Made by a program: the position numbers and the translations under genes. From the NCBI GenBank assembly GCA_026710825.1, contig JAPOQH010000019.1, positions 25,888-89,887 on the forward strand: a stretch of 64,000 nt of DNA. The letters run 5' to 3'. This document shows, in pieces, positions 42,187 to 51,076 of this stretch. Below the pieces are notes generated by a model, which saw only the letters and a list, made by a program, of their open reading frames with translations, did no database searches and had not been told where the DNA came from. The stretch comes from Chloroflexota bacterium. GTDB lineage: Bacteria; Chloroflexota; Dehalococcoidia; Lucifugimonadales; UBA3495. Within the stretch, counting starts at the first letter, position 1. Every line of letters begins with the position of its first letter.

Positions 42187-43059
42187 TTACTCGAAAGTTC
42201 CGCCGGATTCGCGGGGCAGTTGTGTGAGGGCTGTACCTTGACCGGACAAAAGCAATCCGCGGATCTTCGTCCAGGACAGTACTGCCACGAACAGGGCCGC
42301 GGAGAGCAGGACTACACTGGCTCCGGATGATACATCAACGAAGTAGCTTATGTAGATACCCAGCACCGAGCAGATCATGCCGATTCCAGTGGATAGCCAG
42401 ACCATCGTGCGGAAACTGTTGGTCAGCAATCGGGCAACGATGGGCGGGATCACCACAGCGGCAGCGATCATGGTCACGCCGAGAACCTGCATCGACACCA
42501 CGATGGTGCCCGCCAGCATGAGGGAAAACAACGTGTCAACCCAGCCGGTGGGCACGCCGTAGAACTGGGCGACATCGGGATCGAAGGTGGCAAAAAGGAA
42601 CAGCTTGTAGGCCACAAAGAAAATCACGGCGATAATCGAAGCGGCAACGGCGATTGCGATCAGGTCCCCCCGGTCAACGGCCAGCACGCTCCCCCACAAC
42701 GAAGCTTCGAAGTTCTGGGTGGCGGTATGGCTGCGGCTGACAATGGCGATGCCCAGTGCGAAGCTGGCGGTGGTGATGATCCCGATGGCGGCATCGGAGC
42801 CGATGGGGTTCTTGCGAGTCGTCCACGCGATGAGGAGCGCCGACAGGAAACCCCAAATGGTCGCGCCGACGAAGAAGTTGATCGACATGATGGCGCTGAC
42901 GACCGCGCCTCCGAAAACGGCGTGGGAAAGCCCGTGCCCGATGTAGGACATGCCGCGCAGGACAATGTACACGCCCATGAGGGCGCATAGGCCTCCCACC
43001 AGGCTGGCCGCGATGATCGCCCGCACGAAAAAACCGAACTCAAAGGGTTCCAGGAGCAT
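42187..43059 (-). CDS. znuB: Zinc/manganese ABC transporter permease
   Basis: 290 residues from the ATG at 43057-43059, five bases after the stop of the ATPase gene; a longer frame upstream is a shadow of the ATPase gene. ABC-3 family permease with eight or nine membrane helices. EFGFFVRAIIAASLVGGLCA, VLRGMSYIGHGLSHAVFGG and VVIPPIVARLLTNSFRTMVW are typical of ZnuB/MntB/TroC proteins. It forms the membrane channel for uptake of Zn2+ (or Mn2+) with the ATPase and the binding lipoprotein encoded upstream. Confidence 0.92.
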   Translation of the reverse strand: MLLEPFEFGFFVRAIIAASLVGGLCALMGVYIVLRGMSYIGHGLSHAVFGGAVVSAIMSINFFVGATIWGFLSALLIAWTTRKNPIGSDAAIGIITTASFALGIAIVSRSHTATQNFEASLWGSVLAVDRGDLIAIAVAASIIAVIFFVAYKLFLFATFDPDVAQFYGVPTGWVDTLFSLMLAGTIVVSMQVLGVTMIAAAVVIPPIVARLLTNSFRTMVWLSTGIGMICSVLGIYISYFVDVSSGASVVLLSAALFVAVLSWTKIRGLLLSGQGTALTQLPRESGGTFE

Positions 43060-43064
43060 TCCGT

Positions 43065-44024
43065 TCAGCTGGGGCGCGACGGGTTGTCTTCGTCGTGGTG
43101 ATGGTGATGGGCGGGAATGTTGTCGGCGGTGGGGTGGGCATGGGGCAGTATGGGTTCCCGGTGGCTGTCCTCTGTTATGGTGGACACGGGCTCGCCGCCG
43201 TTGCGACCGATCCAGAAGTGCGCGCTCTCGGCCACCATGGGCATCCCGTGATATTGGATGACGGGCATCTCCGCCCCATACACCTCCCACAGAATGTGCG
43301 GCGTTATCACGCGGTTGGGTGGGCCGTCGGCGACGATGGAGCCGTTGAGGCATACGATGCGAGGCAGGTGCACAGCCACTGTGTTGATCTCGTGGGTTGA
43401 CTGGATGATGGTGACGCCGGCGTGGTTGAGATCATGCAGGAGGTGCATGACGTCGTCTCTGGTTTTCACGTCCACCCCGGCGGTTGGCTCGTCCAGGAGC
43501 AGTAGGTGGGGGCTGCTGACGAGGGCGCGCGCGAGGAAGACGCGCTGCTGTTGTCCGCCCGACAGTTGGCGGATGTGCCGTTTGGATAAGTCGGCGATGC
43601 CCAGCCGTTCCATCAGGTCATGGGCCAGTTGGCGTTCCTGTTTCCTGAACCAGGGGAACCAGGCGTTGGACATGGTTCGCCCCATCATCACCACTTCCTC
43701 GACCGTGACGGGAAAGTTCCAGTCTATGGTTTCCAATTGCGGCACGTAGCCGGCGGGCATGCGCCTGGCGCGCGCGGGAGTGTCATGCACCCTTAGTTCC
43801 CCGGTCTGTACCGGCACAGCGCCCAGGATGGTACGCAGCAGCGTGGTCTTGCCGGACCCGCTGGGTCCTAAGAGGCCGACAAAATCGCCGGGCATTATCT
43901 TCAGGTCAACGTCGCTGAGAACCGGCACTCCGTTGTAACCGGCCGATACGTTTTTCAGTTCGACGATCGGCCTGGCGTCGGGATCGGGCCTGTGGAGGTG
44001 TTCCAGCTCGGGCGGGTGCAGCAT
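43065..44024 (-). CDS. znuC: Zinc/manganese ABC transporter ATPase
   Basis: 319 residues. Walker A GLLGPSGSGKTTLLR near residue 52, Q-loop in YVPQLETIDWNFP, signature LSGGQQQRVFLARAL, Walker B LLLLDEPTAGVD and the switch His in IIQSTHEINTVA. The C terminus carries an unusual His cluster (PAHHHHHDED). Longer than usual (about 250) because of this extension, which includes a segment ITPHILWEVYGAEMPVIQYH. Cytoplasmic energy unit of the zinc transporter. Lies between znuA and znuB. Confidence 0.92.
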   Translation of the reverse strand: MLHPPELEHLHRPDPDARPIVELKNVSAGYNGVPVLSDVDLKIMPGDFVGLLGPSGSGKTTLLRTILGAVPVQTGELRVHDTPARARRMPAGYVPQLETIDWNFPVTVEEVVMMGRTMSNAWFPWFRKQERQLAHDLMERLGIADLSKRHIRQLSGGQQQRVFLARALVSSPHLLLLDEPTAGVDVKTRDDVMHLLHDLNHAGVTIIQSTHEINTVAVHLPRIVCLNGSIVADGPPNRVITPHILWEVYGAEMPVIQYHGMPMVAESAHFWIGRNGGEPVSTITEDSHREPILPHAHPTADNIPAHHHHHDEDNPSRPS

Positions 44025-44065
44025 GGCTTGTCCGTGTTGACTGCGAATGAAATGACTAGACGGAG

Positions 44066-45100
44066 TTACTGAGGATAGACCGCGTTGGAGGCGCCTTCAA
44101 AGACGGGTGAGATGTCGACTTCGTCCAAAGCGGAGGCATCGCCGCCCAAGGCGGGTATGATTATCTTCAGGTTCGCCACTTCCAGCCCCAGGTAGCTGTG
44201 GTCAGGGTCGCCCGGGGCGCCGGGCAGGTCATCGTCGCTCAGTTCGTCGATGTAGACGGCTCCCGATTCCGCGGCGATCGTCTCCATAATATCGTTGGGA
44301 AACACCTCCGAACCGAATATCGCCGGTATACCCTCGGTCTGGATCTGGTTGATCAGGTCCGCCACCTCCCGTGCCGAGGGCTCTGAGAAGTCCTCCGGCT
44401 GGGCCGCGCCCACCACGGTTACTCCGTACCGGCCTGCGAAGTAGGCCCAGGAGTCGTGGTAGGTGAGGAGTTTGCGATTCTCCGGCGGGATGGTGGGTAT
44501 CGCTTCCTTGATGGCAGCGTCCAGGGACGCAATGCGGGCCGCAAACGCATCGTAGTTTGCGGAATAGTAATCGGAGTTGGCCGGGTCCCGGGCGGACAGG
44601 TTGTCCCGCACAATCTCGGCGTAGCGCAGCGTCAGGATGGGGTCGGGCCAGAGGTGCGGGTTGGGGTGTTCGAATTCCTTCGGAAAGGAGAAGTCGAACT
44701 GCCATTCCTCCCGGGTGATGGTCTGCTCTCCCAGGCTCACGATGGACGCCCCGGGCTTGAGGTTTGCCTTGGCCATCTCCAGGGTAGGCTCCTCCAGAAA
44801 CAGGCCATTCAGGAAGATCAGGTCTGCCTGCGACAGGGTGGCGGCGACGGAGGGGGCAGGCTCGAAAGTGTGCGAGTTGACGCCTTCGGGCACCACGCCC
44901 TGCAGGTCGATGCGGGTTCCACCGATGTTTTCCACCACGCTGGTGATGGGAGAAACGGTGGCGACCACGTTCAGCGCGGATGACGAGGTTGAGGGTGAGG
45001 ATGCCGGCGATTCGGTTGGAGCAGGCGCCGCCGGCGATGCGCAGGCAGCGAAGACGGCGGCGGCAAGAAAGAGCGATGCTACGGACAGCTTGGCGAACAT
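44066..45100 (-). CDS. znuA: Zinc/manganese ABC transporter substrate-binding lipoprotein
   Basis: 344 residues from the ATG at 45100. Signal with lipobox AAAVFAAC (Cys20), followed by a Pro/Ser/Thr-rich linker. Cluster A-1/ZnuA fold: GVNSHTFEPAPSVAATLSQA (first metal His), EFEHPNPHLWPDPI (second), LTYHDSWAYFAGRYG (third), and Glu/Asp region FGSEVFPNDIMETIAAESG. No long His loop between, so either Zn2+ or Mn2+ could bind. Located on the outer face of the membrane. Start is 41 bases after the Fur-family regulator. Confidence 0.92.
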   Translation of the reverse strand: MFAKLSVASLFLAAAVFAACASPAAPAPTESPASSPSTSSSALNVVATVSPITSVVENIGGTRIDLQGVVPEGVNSHTFEPAPSVAATLSQADLIFLNGLFLEEPTLEMAKANLKPGASIVSLGEQTITREEWQFDFSFPKEFEHPNPHLWPDPILTLRYAEIVRDNLSARDPANSDYYSANYDAFAARIASLDAAIKEAIPTIPPENRKLLTYHDSWAYFAGRYGVTVVGAAQPEDFSEPSAREVADLINQIQTEGIPAIFGSEVFPNDIMETIAAESGAVYIDELSDDDLPGAPGDPDHSYLGLEVANLKIIIPALGGDASALDEVDISPVFEGASNAVYPQ

Positions 45101-45141
45101 GGAGGTTGGTCTCTGATGAGGTGAGGCACGGCGGCTGGAAC

Positions 45142-45570
45142 CTAGGTCACGGCTCGACATCGGTCGCATACGCCGCCTATGGTGATGTTGTTGAGATCGG
45201 GCGAGAAGCCGAATTCGCGCTCCAGGCGCTGGCTGAATTCGGCCAGGTAGTCCGGGGTGAGGGTCTGGACGCCGTCGCAGACGGAGCAGACCATGTGGTT
45301 GTGCCGGGTGTGATGGTCTGCCATCTCGAAGTGGAGCTTGTTGCCAATCACCACCTCGGTTACTACTCCCAAGCTCTTGAGCAACTGGAGGGTCCGGTAT
45401 ATGGTCGCCAGGTCAACGTAAGGGTGCTGCTCCTTGGCCAGGTTCCAAACCTCGTCAGCTCCGATGTGACCCGTCCGCGCGGCAATGATGTCCAATACCG
45501 ACAAGCGTTGCGGGGTCATCCGGTAACCCTCGGAGCGCAGGCGTGTGACTGCTGAATCATGTCCTGACAT
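45142..45570 (-). CDS. zur: Fur-family metalloregulator, probably Zur
   Basis: 142 residues from the ATG at 45570; a TTG eight codons upstream is less likely. Winged helix: GYRMTPQRLSVLDIIAARTG and VDLATIYRTLQLLKSLGVVT (recognition helix); dimer and metal domain: HFEMADHHTRHNHMVCSVCD and CDRC, the pair of CxxC motifs for structural zinc. First gene of the zinc transporter operon, so Zur is the likely identity, repressing its own transcript when zinc is plentiful. Fur or PerR identity cannot be ruled out from sequence alone. Confidence 0.87.
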   Translation of the reverse strand: MSGHDSAVTRLRSEGYRMTPQRLSVLDIIAARTGHIGADEVWNLAKEQHPYVDLATIYRTLQLLKSLGVVTEVVIGNKLHFEMADHHTRHNHMVCSVCDGVQTLTPDYLAEFSQRLEREFGFSPDLNNITIGGVCDRCRAVT

Positions 45571-45610
45571 GGTTACAGTGCCTTTTATTTGCAAAGATTT
45601 GTGATAGCGA

Positions 45611-45638
45611 ATGGTAGCACAATGATCCTCGAAGTCAA
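45611..45638 (-). promoter_or_regulatory. Candidate promoter of the zur-znu operon
   Basis: On the minus strand: TTGACT (45633-45638), 16-base spacer, TACCAT (45611-45616). It lies about 40 bases before the zur start. A Zur operator would be expected to overlap it, but I could not identify a clear palindrome. Confidence 0.45.
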
Positions 45639-45694
45639 TAGCCGGCGCGTCTGCGACATTCGAGGATCTGACTCACCGCCAAGACCACCAAAAA

Positions 45695-45720
45695 ACGGGG
45701 CGGGTCAAATCCCGCCCCGT
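45695..45720 (-). terminator. Rho-independent terminator of hsp20
   Basis: Perfect ten-base stem ACGGGGCGGG/CCCGCCCCGT with a six-base loop, followed on the minus strand by a run of T (AAAAAA on the plus strand). 25 bases after the hsp20 stop. Confidence 0.85.
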
Positions 45721-45745
45721 ACATGGTTGTCCCTGCAATCGGGCC

Positions 45746-46222
45746 CTATGCGCTGTCAGACGTCGCCGCGCCTTGGATGGGCAACCTCCGGGTCTGGGCA
45801 GCCTCAGCCACGGGAACCGTAACGGTGAGCACCCCGTGTTCCAGCGCCACCGCGGCATCGTCCAGGTTCAGATCCGTCGGCAGGCGCACTGCGCGGGAGA
45901 AGCTGCCGGCGCGCCTCTCGCGCATCAGGTATTCCTTACCCTCGTGAGCAACCTCGCTGGTCCGCGACGCCTTCACGGACAATAGCCGGTCCGGGCTGAT
46001 GGACACGTCCACGTCGTCGCTCCCGAACCCGGGCAATGACGCGACCACGGTCAACGCCTTGTCGTCCCTGCGGACGTCCATCGGGATGGACCATGCGTCG
46101 ACGGCGTGCTCAACATCGTCATCCAACGGCTCACCCCAGCGGGCGCCCCACAACGGGTGGTTCATCATGCGGGTGAAATGGCGCATTTCTCGGAATGGAT
46201 CGAATCGCTGCATGCTGGTCAT
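45746..46222 (-). CDS. Small heat-shock protein Hsp20 (alpha-crystallin family)
   Basis: 158 residues from the ATG at 46222 (GGAGG five bases upstream). ATP-independent holdase. N-terminal arm MQRFDPFREMRHFTRMMN, alpha-crystallin domain from about residue 43 (WSIPMDVRRDDKALTVVASL then GFGSDDVDVSISPDRLLSVK), the A-x-x-x-n-G-v-L motif is AVALEHGVLTVTVP, and a short C-terminal extension RRLPI. Divergent from the dnaJ/cbpA-hspR-clpC operon and followed by a clear terminator, so it is likely under the same heat-shock control. Confidence 0.92.
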   Translation of the reverse strand: MTSMQRFDPFREMRHFTRMMNHPLWGARWGEPLDDDVEHAVDAWSIPMDVRRDDKALTVVASLPGFGSDDVDVSISPDRLLSVKASRTSEVAHEGKEYLMRERRAGSFSRAVRLPTDLNLDDAAVALEHGVLTVTVPVAEAAQTRRLPIQGAATSDSA

Positions 46223-46307
46223 ATTCGCCTCCAAAAAAGTCGGCTCGCTGGCCGGAATCTCAGTCGCCTGAATCTCGATCGATCACTGGTTTCGACTGAC
46301 ATTACCT

Positions 46308-46336
46308 ACTTTACAAAGTTGAGGGGCTCTTGTCAA
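46308..46336 (-). promoter_or_regulatory. Promoter of hsp20
   Basis: On the minus strand: consensus TTGACA (46331-46336), 17-base spacer, TAAAGT (46308-46313). Inside it (about 46319-46337) lies TTGAG, an eight-base gap and GTCAA, a degenerate version of the HspR HAIR operator with one base less spacing than the consensus. Confidence 0.65.
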
Positions 46337-46363
46337 GTATTGATAAATGACGCCATCAAATTA

Positions 46364-46392
46364 TTGACCAATAACTCATCCTGATGTATGAT
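46364..46392 (+). promoter_or_regulatory. Promoter of the dnaJ/cbpA-hspR-clpC operon
   Basis: TTGACC (46364-46369), 17-base spacer, TATGAT (46387-46392). Its -10 box overlaps the first possible start codon of the following frame, which argues for a later start at 46429. Confidence 0.65.
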
Positions 46393-46428
46393 ATCAATAG
46401 CAACATGCCAATGGGACTACTGACCGAA

Positions 46429-47337
46429 ATGGCCGATTACTATGACATACTGGGCGTACCGCGCGCCGCCGACGAAAAAGAGATCCGTCAGGCGTACCGC
46501 CGGCTGGCCCGCCAACACCATCCCGACGTGAACCCGGGGGACGATGCATCCGCCGAAAGGTTCAAGTCCATCAACGCCGCTTACGAGGTCCTGTCCGACG
46601 CCGATAAGCGCGCCAAGTACGACCGCTACGGCGACCAATGGGAACACGCCGAGCAGTTCGAACAACGGGGCGGCGGGCCCGGCTTTTCCCAGTTTTTCCG
46701 CGGACACGACGGCGGCGGACGAGGCGGTTTCTCGTTCCGCGGTGGTGGCGCAACGCTTTCCGATATACTCGGCGGCCTGGGAGGGTTTGGGGATTTGGGC
46801 GGTGTGGGCGAACGCATACGGCCGCAGCCGGCGGAGATTCCAGTGGATATCACTCTGGAAGAAGCGGACGCCGGCACCACGCGCCGCGTGAACCTGCCCC
46901 ACGGCCGGCGCCTGGAGGTCAAGATCCCGGCCGGCATCGCCGATGGCGGACGCGTCCACATCGCCGCAGGCGGAGATTCCCGGGGCGAATTCAACCTGGT
47001 GGTAACCGTACTGCCCCACCGTCGCTTTGAGCGCCAGGGCGCCGACCTGCACACCTCGGTGGATGTGCCGATGTTGGACGCCGTCCTCGGCGGCACCGCC
47101 CAGGTGCAAACCCTACGAGGGCAGATCGAGTTGACCCTACCCCCTGAAACGCAAAACGGCCGCCGCTTCCGGCTGGCCGGGCAGGGCATGGCGCGGCTCA
47201 ACGATTCCGAACGACGCGGCAACCTGTACGCCACCGTCAACGTCACAATGCCGTCTAACCTCACCGACCAGCAGCGTGGTCTGTTCGAGCAGATGCGTGC
47301 CGAGCAGGCAGATCATGTGGTGGACGAGGAGGAATAA
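46429..47337 (+). CDS. DnaJ-class cochaperone (CbpA-like, no zinc finger)
   Basis: 302 residues from the ATG at 46429 (MADYYDILGVPRAADEKEIR), chosen because the promoter overlaps earlier in-frame starts (46384) and the J domain begins here. J domain with the HPD motif in ARQHHPDVNPG, then a Gly/Phe region (FFRGHDGGGRGGFSFRGGGA), and two C-terminal beta domains (PVDITLEEADAGTTRRVNLP; LTLPPETQNGRRFRLAGQGM). There is no CxxCxGxG zinc finger, so it is a type II/CbpA-type protein. It activates Hsp70; no dnaK is in the window. First gene of an operon with hspR and clpC. Confidence 0.92.
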   Translation: MADYYDILGVPRAADEKEIRQAYRRLARQHHPDVNPGDDASAERFKSINAAYEVLSDADKRAKYDRYGDQWEHAEQFEQRGGGPGFSQFFRGHDGGGRGGFSFRGGGATLSDILGGLGGFGDLGGVGERIRPQPAEIPVDITLEEADAGTTRRVNLPHGRRLEVKIPAGIADGGRVHIAAGGDSRGEFNLVVTVLPHRRFERQGADLHTSVDVPMLDAVLGGTAQVQTLRGQIELTLPPETQNGRRFRLAGQGMARLNDSERRGNLYATVNVTMPSNLTDQQRGLFEQMRAEQADHVVDEEE

Positions 47338-47343
47338 CTGGCC

Positions 47344-47715
47344 ATGACACCGCATGACGACTTCGCAACCGAACCCTGTTTCGTGATCAGTGTGGCGGCC
47401 CGAATGGTCGGCCTGCACGCCCAGACTCTCCGATACTACGAAAGAGTGGGGCTGGTCATGCCGTCTCGCTCACAGGGCCGCCAGCGGCTCTACTCAATGG
47501 CCGACGTGGAACGCCTGCGACGCATCAAGACGTTCGCCGACGATATGGGGGTGAACCTCGCCGGCGCCGAATTGGCCCTGAAACTCACGGACCAGATCCG
47601 CGATTTGCAGGCGCAGGTGGAAGCCCTGACCCAGGAGGTGGTGCGACTGAGAGCCTCGGCCAATAACCGAGCCGCCGCCAATCACCGGGCCGCAAGCCCA
47701 ACCCAAAATAACTGA
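47344..47715 (+). CDS. hspR: MerR-family heat-shock repressor HspR
   Basis: 123 residues. FVISVAARMVGLHAQTLRYY then ERVGLVMPSRSQGRQRLYSM is the MerR-type winged helix with the heat-shock-regulator variation; a coiled-coil DLQAQVEALTQEVVRLRASA follows and the tail is Asn/Ala-rich. HspR represses dnaK, clpB and similar operons by binding HAIR palindromes (CTTGAGT-N7-ACTCAAG). Six bases after the DnaJ-like gene, 14 before the ClpC ATG, in the classical order of actinobacterial operons. Confidence 0.9.
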   Translation: MTPHDDFATEPCFVISVAARMVGLHAQTLRYYERVGLVMPSRSQGRQRLYSMADVERLRRIKTFADDMGVNLAGAELALKLTDQIRDLQAQVEALTQEVVRLRASANNRAAANHRAASPTQNN

Positions 47716-47729
47716 ACGAGGTGACCGAT

Positions 47730-50213
47730 ATGGTTTTGAGCGCGGAAAAATTTACCCGCCAGGCGCAGGAAGCCCTGCAACGCTCCCAGGAACTCCTGAG
47801 GAACTACCAGCACACCCAATGGGACGTGGAGCACGTTCTGCTGGCTTTGGTTGCTCTGGAAGATGGCCTGCCCGAACGCATCCTCAAGGAACTGGGCGTG
47901 GACCCAGAGCTGGTCAAGAGCCGGCTTCACCAGTCCCTGGAGGGTATGCCAAAAGTTACCGCCGACACCCAGCAGATCTTCGTGACTCCCCGGCTGCAGC
48001 GAGTGCTGCAGGTCTCAGATGAAGAGGCTCAGCGGCTGCACGACCAGTTCATCAGCGTGGAACACCTGATGGTCGCCGCCGCGCGGGAGAACTCGGGCGA
48101 TTCGGCCCGGTTGTTCCAGGACTTGGGGATCAATCAGGAGATGGTCTACCAGGCCATGCAGAAGCTCCGCGGCGCTCACCGGGTGGATGACCCCAACGCC
48201 GAGCAGCGCTACCGCTCGCTGGAAAAATACAGCGTTGACCTTACCGAACTGGCCCGCGTCGGCAAGCTCGACCCGGTGGTGGGACGCGAGCAGGAAATCC
48301 GCCAGGTCATGCAGACCCTCACCCGCCGCACCAAGAACAACCCGGTGCTGATCGGCGAGGCCGGCGTGGGAAAAACCGCCATCGCCGAAGGCCTGGCCAG
48401 CAAGATCATCTGCGACGATGTCCCCGACTCCCTGCACAACCGGCGAGTCATGGCCCTGGACATGGGCCGCCTGGTGGCCGGCGCCAAGTTCCGCGGCGAG
48501 TTCGAGGAACGCCTGAAGTCCGTTATCGACGAAGTCACCTCTTCCAACGGCGAGGTGATCGTGTTCCTGGACGAGATGCACACCCTGGTCGGTGCCGGGG
48601 GCGGTGAAGGCGGTCTCGACGCCAGCAACATGCTCAAGCCCGCGTTGGCTCGCGGCGAACTGCAGGCCATCGGCTCCACCACCCTGGATGAGTACCGCAA
48701 GCACATCGAGAGGGATCCTGCGTTGGCCCGTCGGTTCCAGCCCGTGTTTGTGGAAGAGCCCACCGCCGAGGAAACGCTGCCCATCCTCAGGGCGCTGAAG
48801 CCCCGCTACGAAGCGCACCACAAGGTGACCATCACCGACGCCGCGTTGGATGCTGCCGTCCGCCTCAGCGACCGCTACATCACCGACCGTCGCCTGCCCG
48901 ACAAGGCCATCGACTTCATCGACGAGGCGGCCAGCAAGGTCCGCATCGATGCCGGATCGCTGCCTCCGAGGGTGCAGGAGATGGAGAACCGCCGCCGCGA
49001 ACTCACCGACCTCGAAGAACGGGCCAACCAGATGTCCGACTACGAGCGCGCTGCCCAGCACCGCACCGAGCGGCTGCGCCTGGAAGATGAGCTCAACTCC
49101 GAGCACCAGCGCATCGAGCACACGTCCGGCCCCGATCTGGTGGTCAACGAAAAGGACATCGCCGAGCTGGTGTCCAACTGGACCGGTATCCCGGTGGGTC
49201 AGCTTATGGAAGGCGAGGCCGAGCGACTGCTCCACATGGAGGAACATCTCCACCAGCGCGTCATCGGCCAGGACGATGCCATCAACGCCGTCGCCGATAC
49301 CATCCGCCGCGCCCGGTCCGGCCTTAATGATCCCAAGCGGCCGTATGGCAGTTTCATATTCCTGGGACCCACGGGCGTCGGCAAGACCGAGTTGAGCCGC
49401 GCGTTGGCCGAGTTCCTGTTCGCCGACGAGGACAGCATGGTCCGCCTCGACATGTCGGAGTACGGCGAGCGGCACACCGTGTCCCGGCTCATCGGCGCTC
49501 CTCCGGGTTACGTCGGTTACGACGACGCCGGGCAGTTGACCGAGGCCGTGCGTCGCCGTCCCCACCGCGTGATCCTGTTTGACGAGATCGAGAAGGCCCA
49601 CCCCGACGTGTTCAACCTGCTGCTCCAGATCCTGGAGGATGGCCGCCTCACCGATGGTCAGGGGCGCACCGTGGACTTCCGGAACACCGTGATCATCATG
49701 ACCAGCAACCTGGGTACGGCCAATGTGTCCCAGAGGCCTTTCGGGTTCAACCCCGAATCGGATCGCGAGGACGATGCCGGGTCGGTGACCCCGGAACTGT
49801 CCCGCACCGTGCACGAAGCGCTGCGACGGGCATTCCGCCCCGAACTGCTGAACCGCATCGATGAGACCATCGTATTCCATCCCCTCAGCCGTGCGCAGAT
49901 TGGCCAGATCGTCGGCCTGTTACTCGAACAGGTGCAGGAACGGTTGGCGGAGCGCAGCATCACGTGCGAGTTGAAAGAGGCAGGGTGCGACTGGCTGGTA
50001 AAGGAGGGGTTCGACGTCAGTTACGGCGCGCGTCCCCTGCGCCGTGCGATACAGCGGCACCTGGAGAACCAGCTTTCGCGGGGAGTGTTGTCCGGGGAGT
50101 TCAACGAGGGCGACCATGTGGTCGCGGACGTGAACGACGACCGCAACGGGTTGCGGTTGACCGTGGCCCCGCATGTGCCGACCGACGAAAAGGAGTTGGT
50201 CGGCGTGGCCTGA
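47730..50213 (+). CDS. clpC: Clp-family AAA+ chaperone/unfoldase (ClpC-like)
   Basis: 827 residues from the ATG at 47730, with AGGTGA seven bases upstream; a GTG at 47721 sits on the ribosome binding site and is less likely. Clp N domain (two repeats, [20 protein letters not shown]), first AAA domain [18 protein letters not shown] with Walker [12 protein letters not shown], a short middle domain ([20 protein letters not shown]), second AAA domain [19 protein letters not shown] with Walker [14 protein letters not shown]. The short middle domain and total length fit ClpC rather than ClpB; a PFGFNPESD loop in the second AAA domain could dock ClpP. No clpP here. Unfolds damaged proteins; under HspR control. 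Confidence 0.92.
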   Translation: MVLSAEKFTRQAQEALQRSQELLRNYQHTQWDVEHVLLALVALEDGLPERILKELGVDPELVKSRLHQSLEGMPKVTADTQQIFVTPRLQRVLQVSDEEAQRLHDQFISVEHLMVAAARENSGDSARLFQDLGINQEMVYQAMQKLRGAHRVDDPNAEQRYRSLEKYSVDLTELARVGKLDPVVGREQEIRQVMQTLTRRTKNNPVLIGEAGVGKTAIAEGLASKIICDDVPDSLHNRRVMALDMGRLVAGAKFRGEFEERLKSVIDEVTSSNGEVIVFLDEMHTLVGAGGGEGGLDASNMLKPALARGELQAIGSTTLDEYRKHIERDPALARRFQPVFVEEPTAEETLPILRALKPRYEAHHKVTITDAALDAAVRLSDRYITDRRLPDKAIDFIDEAASKVRIDAGSLPPRVQEMENRRRELTDLEERANQMSDYERAAQHRTERLRLEDELNSEHQRIEHTSGPDLVVNEKDIAELVSNWTGIPVGQLMEGEAERLLHMEEHLHQRVIGQDDAINAVADTIRRARSGLNDPKRPYGSFIFLGPTGVGKTELSRALAEFLFADEDSMVRLDMSEYGERHTVSRLIGAPPGYVGYDDAGQLTEAVRRRPHRVILFDEIEKAHPDVFNLLLQILEDGRLTDGQGRTVDFRNTVIIMTSNLGTANVSQRPFGFNPESDREDDAGSVTPELSRTVHEALRRAFRPELLNRIDETIVFHPLSRAQIGQIVGLLLEQVQERLAERSITCELKEAGCDWLVKEGFDVSYGARPLRRAIQRHLENQLSRGVLSGEFNEGDHVVADVNDDRNGLRLTVAPHVPTDEKELVGVA

Positions 50214-50315
50214 TCACAGCCGCAACGGCGCGCAGCCAGTCATCAACCGCTCTCGCCGTCTATCCCTTGTTGGAGGCGGGACGGATGCGATGCTCCGGAC
50301 AACCCTGGACTCCTT

Positions 50316-50342
50316 GAGGGGCGGGTACCACACCCGCCCCTC
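50316..50342 (+). terminator. Palindrome after clpC, GAGGGGCGGGT/ACCCGCCCCTC
   Basis: Perfect 11-base stem, five-base loop, about 100 bases after the clpC stop. Same family as the other intergenic palindromes; followed by TCTG, no real T-run. Confidence 0.65.
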
Positions 50343-50461
50343 TGCCGTGACGGACCCTTCGAACCCTGTGGATCCTGCATTTCTTTGAAAAGAAAAATCA
50401 AGACCAACGACTGACACCGCGCCGTTGCCCGCACTCATTTGCACCCGCTATCCTAGATTCA

Positions 50462-50858
50462 TCTAGATAAAGCGCGCGTTTGTAACCCAACATCGGTGAG
50501 GCAGGATTCCCAGCATCGACGGCCAACCCCGTCAGTAACAAATCGCATACCAGGCTCCGCGACTGCCAACGTCTGTCTAACCTATCAACAGCGTGGAGTT
50601 GCGTCCCAGCGCCAGCCACAGCGTTTCGTGCTGCGTCGTCTGTCCCAATGAACCGGCCCCGGTGGGTACGTCATGGCGGATTGCCGATGTGGGCCACGGA
50701 GAATACCGAGCATAAGAATATGCGTACCCCCGGCCGTACGCTGACAACGATGCCAAGGGAATCCTGCCTCCCGCCAACTCCCGCTCACAGCGAGCCCATC
50801 AAACCAAAAACCCCAAAGGAGAAACCGCCAACCCAAACACCAAGCCACCAATCAACTG
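50462..50858 (-). repeat. Inverted-copy repeat element A with internal terminal inverted repeats
   Basis: About 395 bases closely match the reverse complement of 63602-63995, with scattered substitutions and a one-base indel. Within it, GAGGCAGGATTCCC...GCATCG (50498-50518) and its inverse (50748-50770) form 21-23 base inverted repeats around a 273-base unit. The outermost end has a palindromic AAAGCGCGCGTTT core. MITE-like or a structured RNA unit; no transposase. Confidence 0.8.
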
Positions 50859-50862
50859 TACA

Positions 50863-50929
50863 GGCGAATGAATATTCGCCCCCGCCCCCGACCAACCGCC
50901 AACCGTAGGGGCGACCCATGGGTCGCCCC
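50863..50929. repeat. Two short palindromes (GGCGAAT/ATTCGCC; GGGGCGACCC/GGGTCGCCCC)
   Basis: 50863-50880 is a seven-base stem with a four-base loop; 50908-50929 is a perfect 22-base palindrome. Both belong to the GGGGCG...CGCCCC family and sit right beside the repeat element, as the palindromes at 63400-63590 do beside the other copy. Confidence 0.7.
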
Positions 50930-50957
50930 GCTATCCCTTGACGGCGAGATCGTCGAG

Positions 50958-50988
50958 CCCCGGCCAGACTCCCATTGTCAGGCCGGGG
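50958..50988. repeat. GC-rich hairpin CCCCGGCC/GGCCGGGG
   Basis: Eight-base perfect stem with a 15-base loop, about 90 bases before the molybdopterin membrane protein start. Could be a transcription attenuator or terminator remnant. Confidence 0.4.
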
Positions 50989-51076
50989 TCGGCCCCGCTC
51001 ACCATCCGGGGAGCAAACAACGTTGCATCTCCGGAACGGCGCCAGCGCGAGTGCCGTTCCGTGCTAACCTGCAATC

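Larger units (their letters stand above)
50214..51076. other. 863-base intergenic region with palindromes and a repeat element
   Basis: No gene with support. Contains in order: terminator palindrome 50316-50342, the 395-base repeat copy 50462-50858, a GGCGAAT palindrome 50863-50880, a perfect 22-base palindrome 50908-50929, and a GC hairpin 50958-50988. Open frames inside the repeat are not preserved in its second copy. Confidence 0.75.

Noticed and set aside
43060..43353. Longer znuB start adding 98 residues
   Set aside because: The added part overlaps the znuC gene and is Arg/His/Pro-rich shadow sequence; the ATG at 43059 follows the znuC stop directly.
48015..49880. 621-codon minus-strand open frame inside clpC
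   Set aside because: Shadow of the strongly conserved ClpC sequence; the translation has no domain and repeats the reverse of ClpC codon structure.
50577..50851. Short frames within repeat copy A and their counterparts in copy B (63567-63874)
   Set aside because: A one-base indel between the copies changes the frame, so the protein sequence is not conserved while the DNA is.
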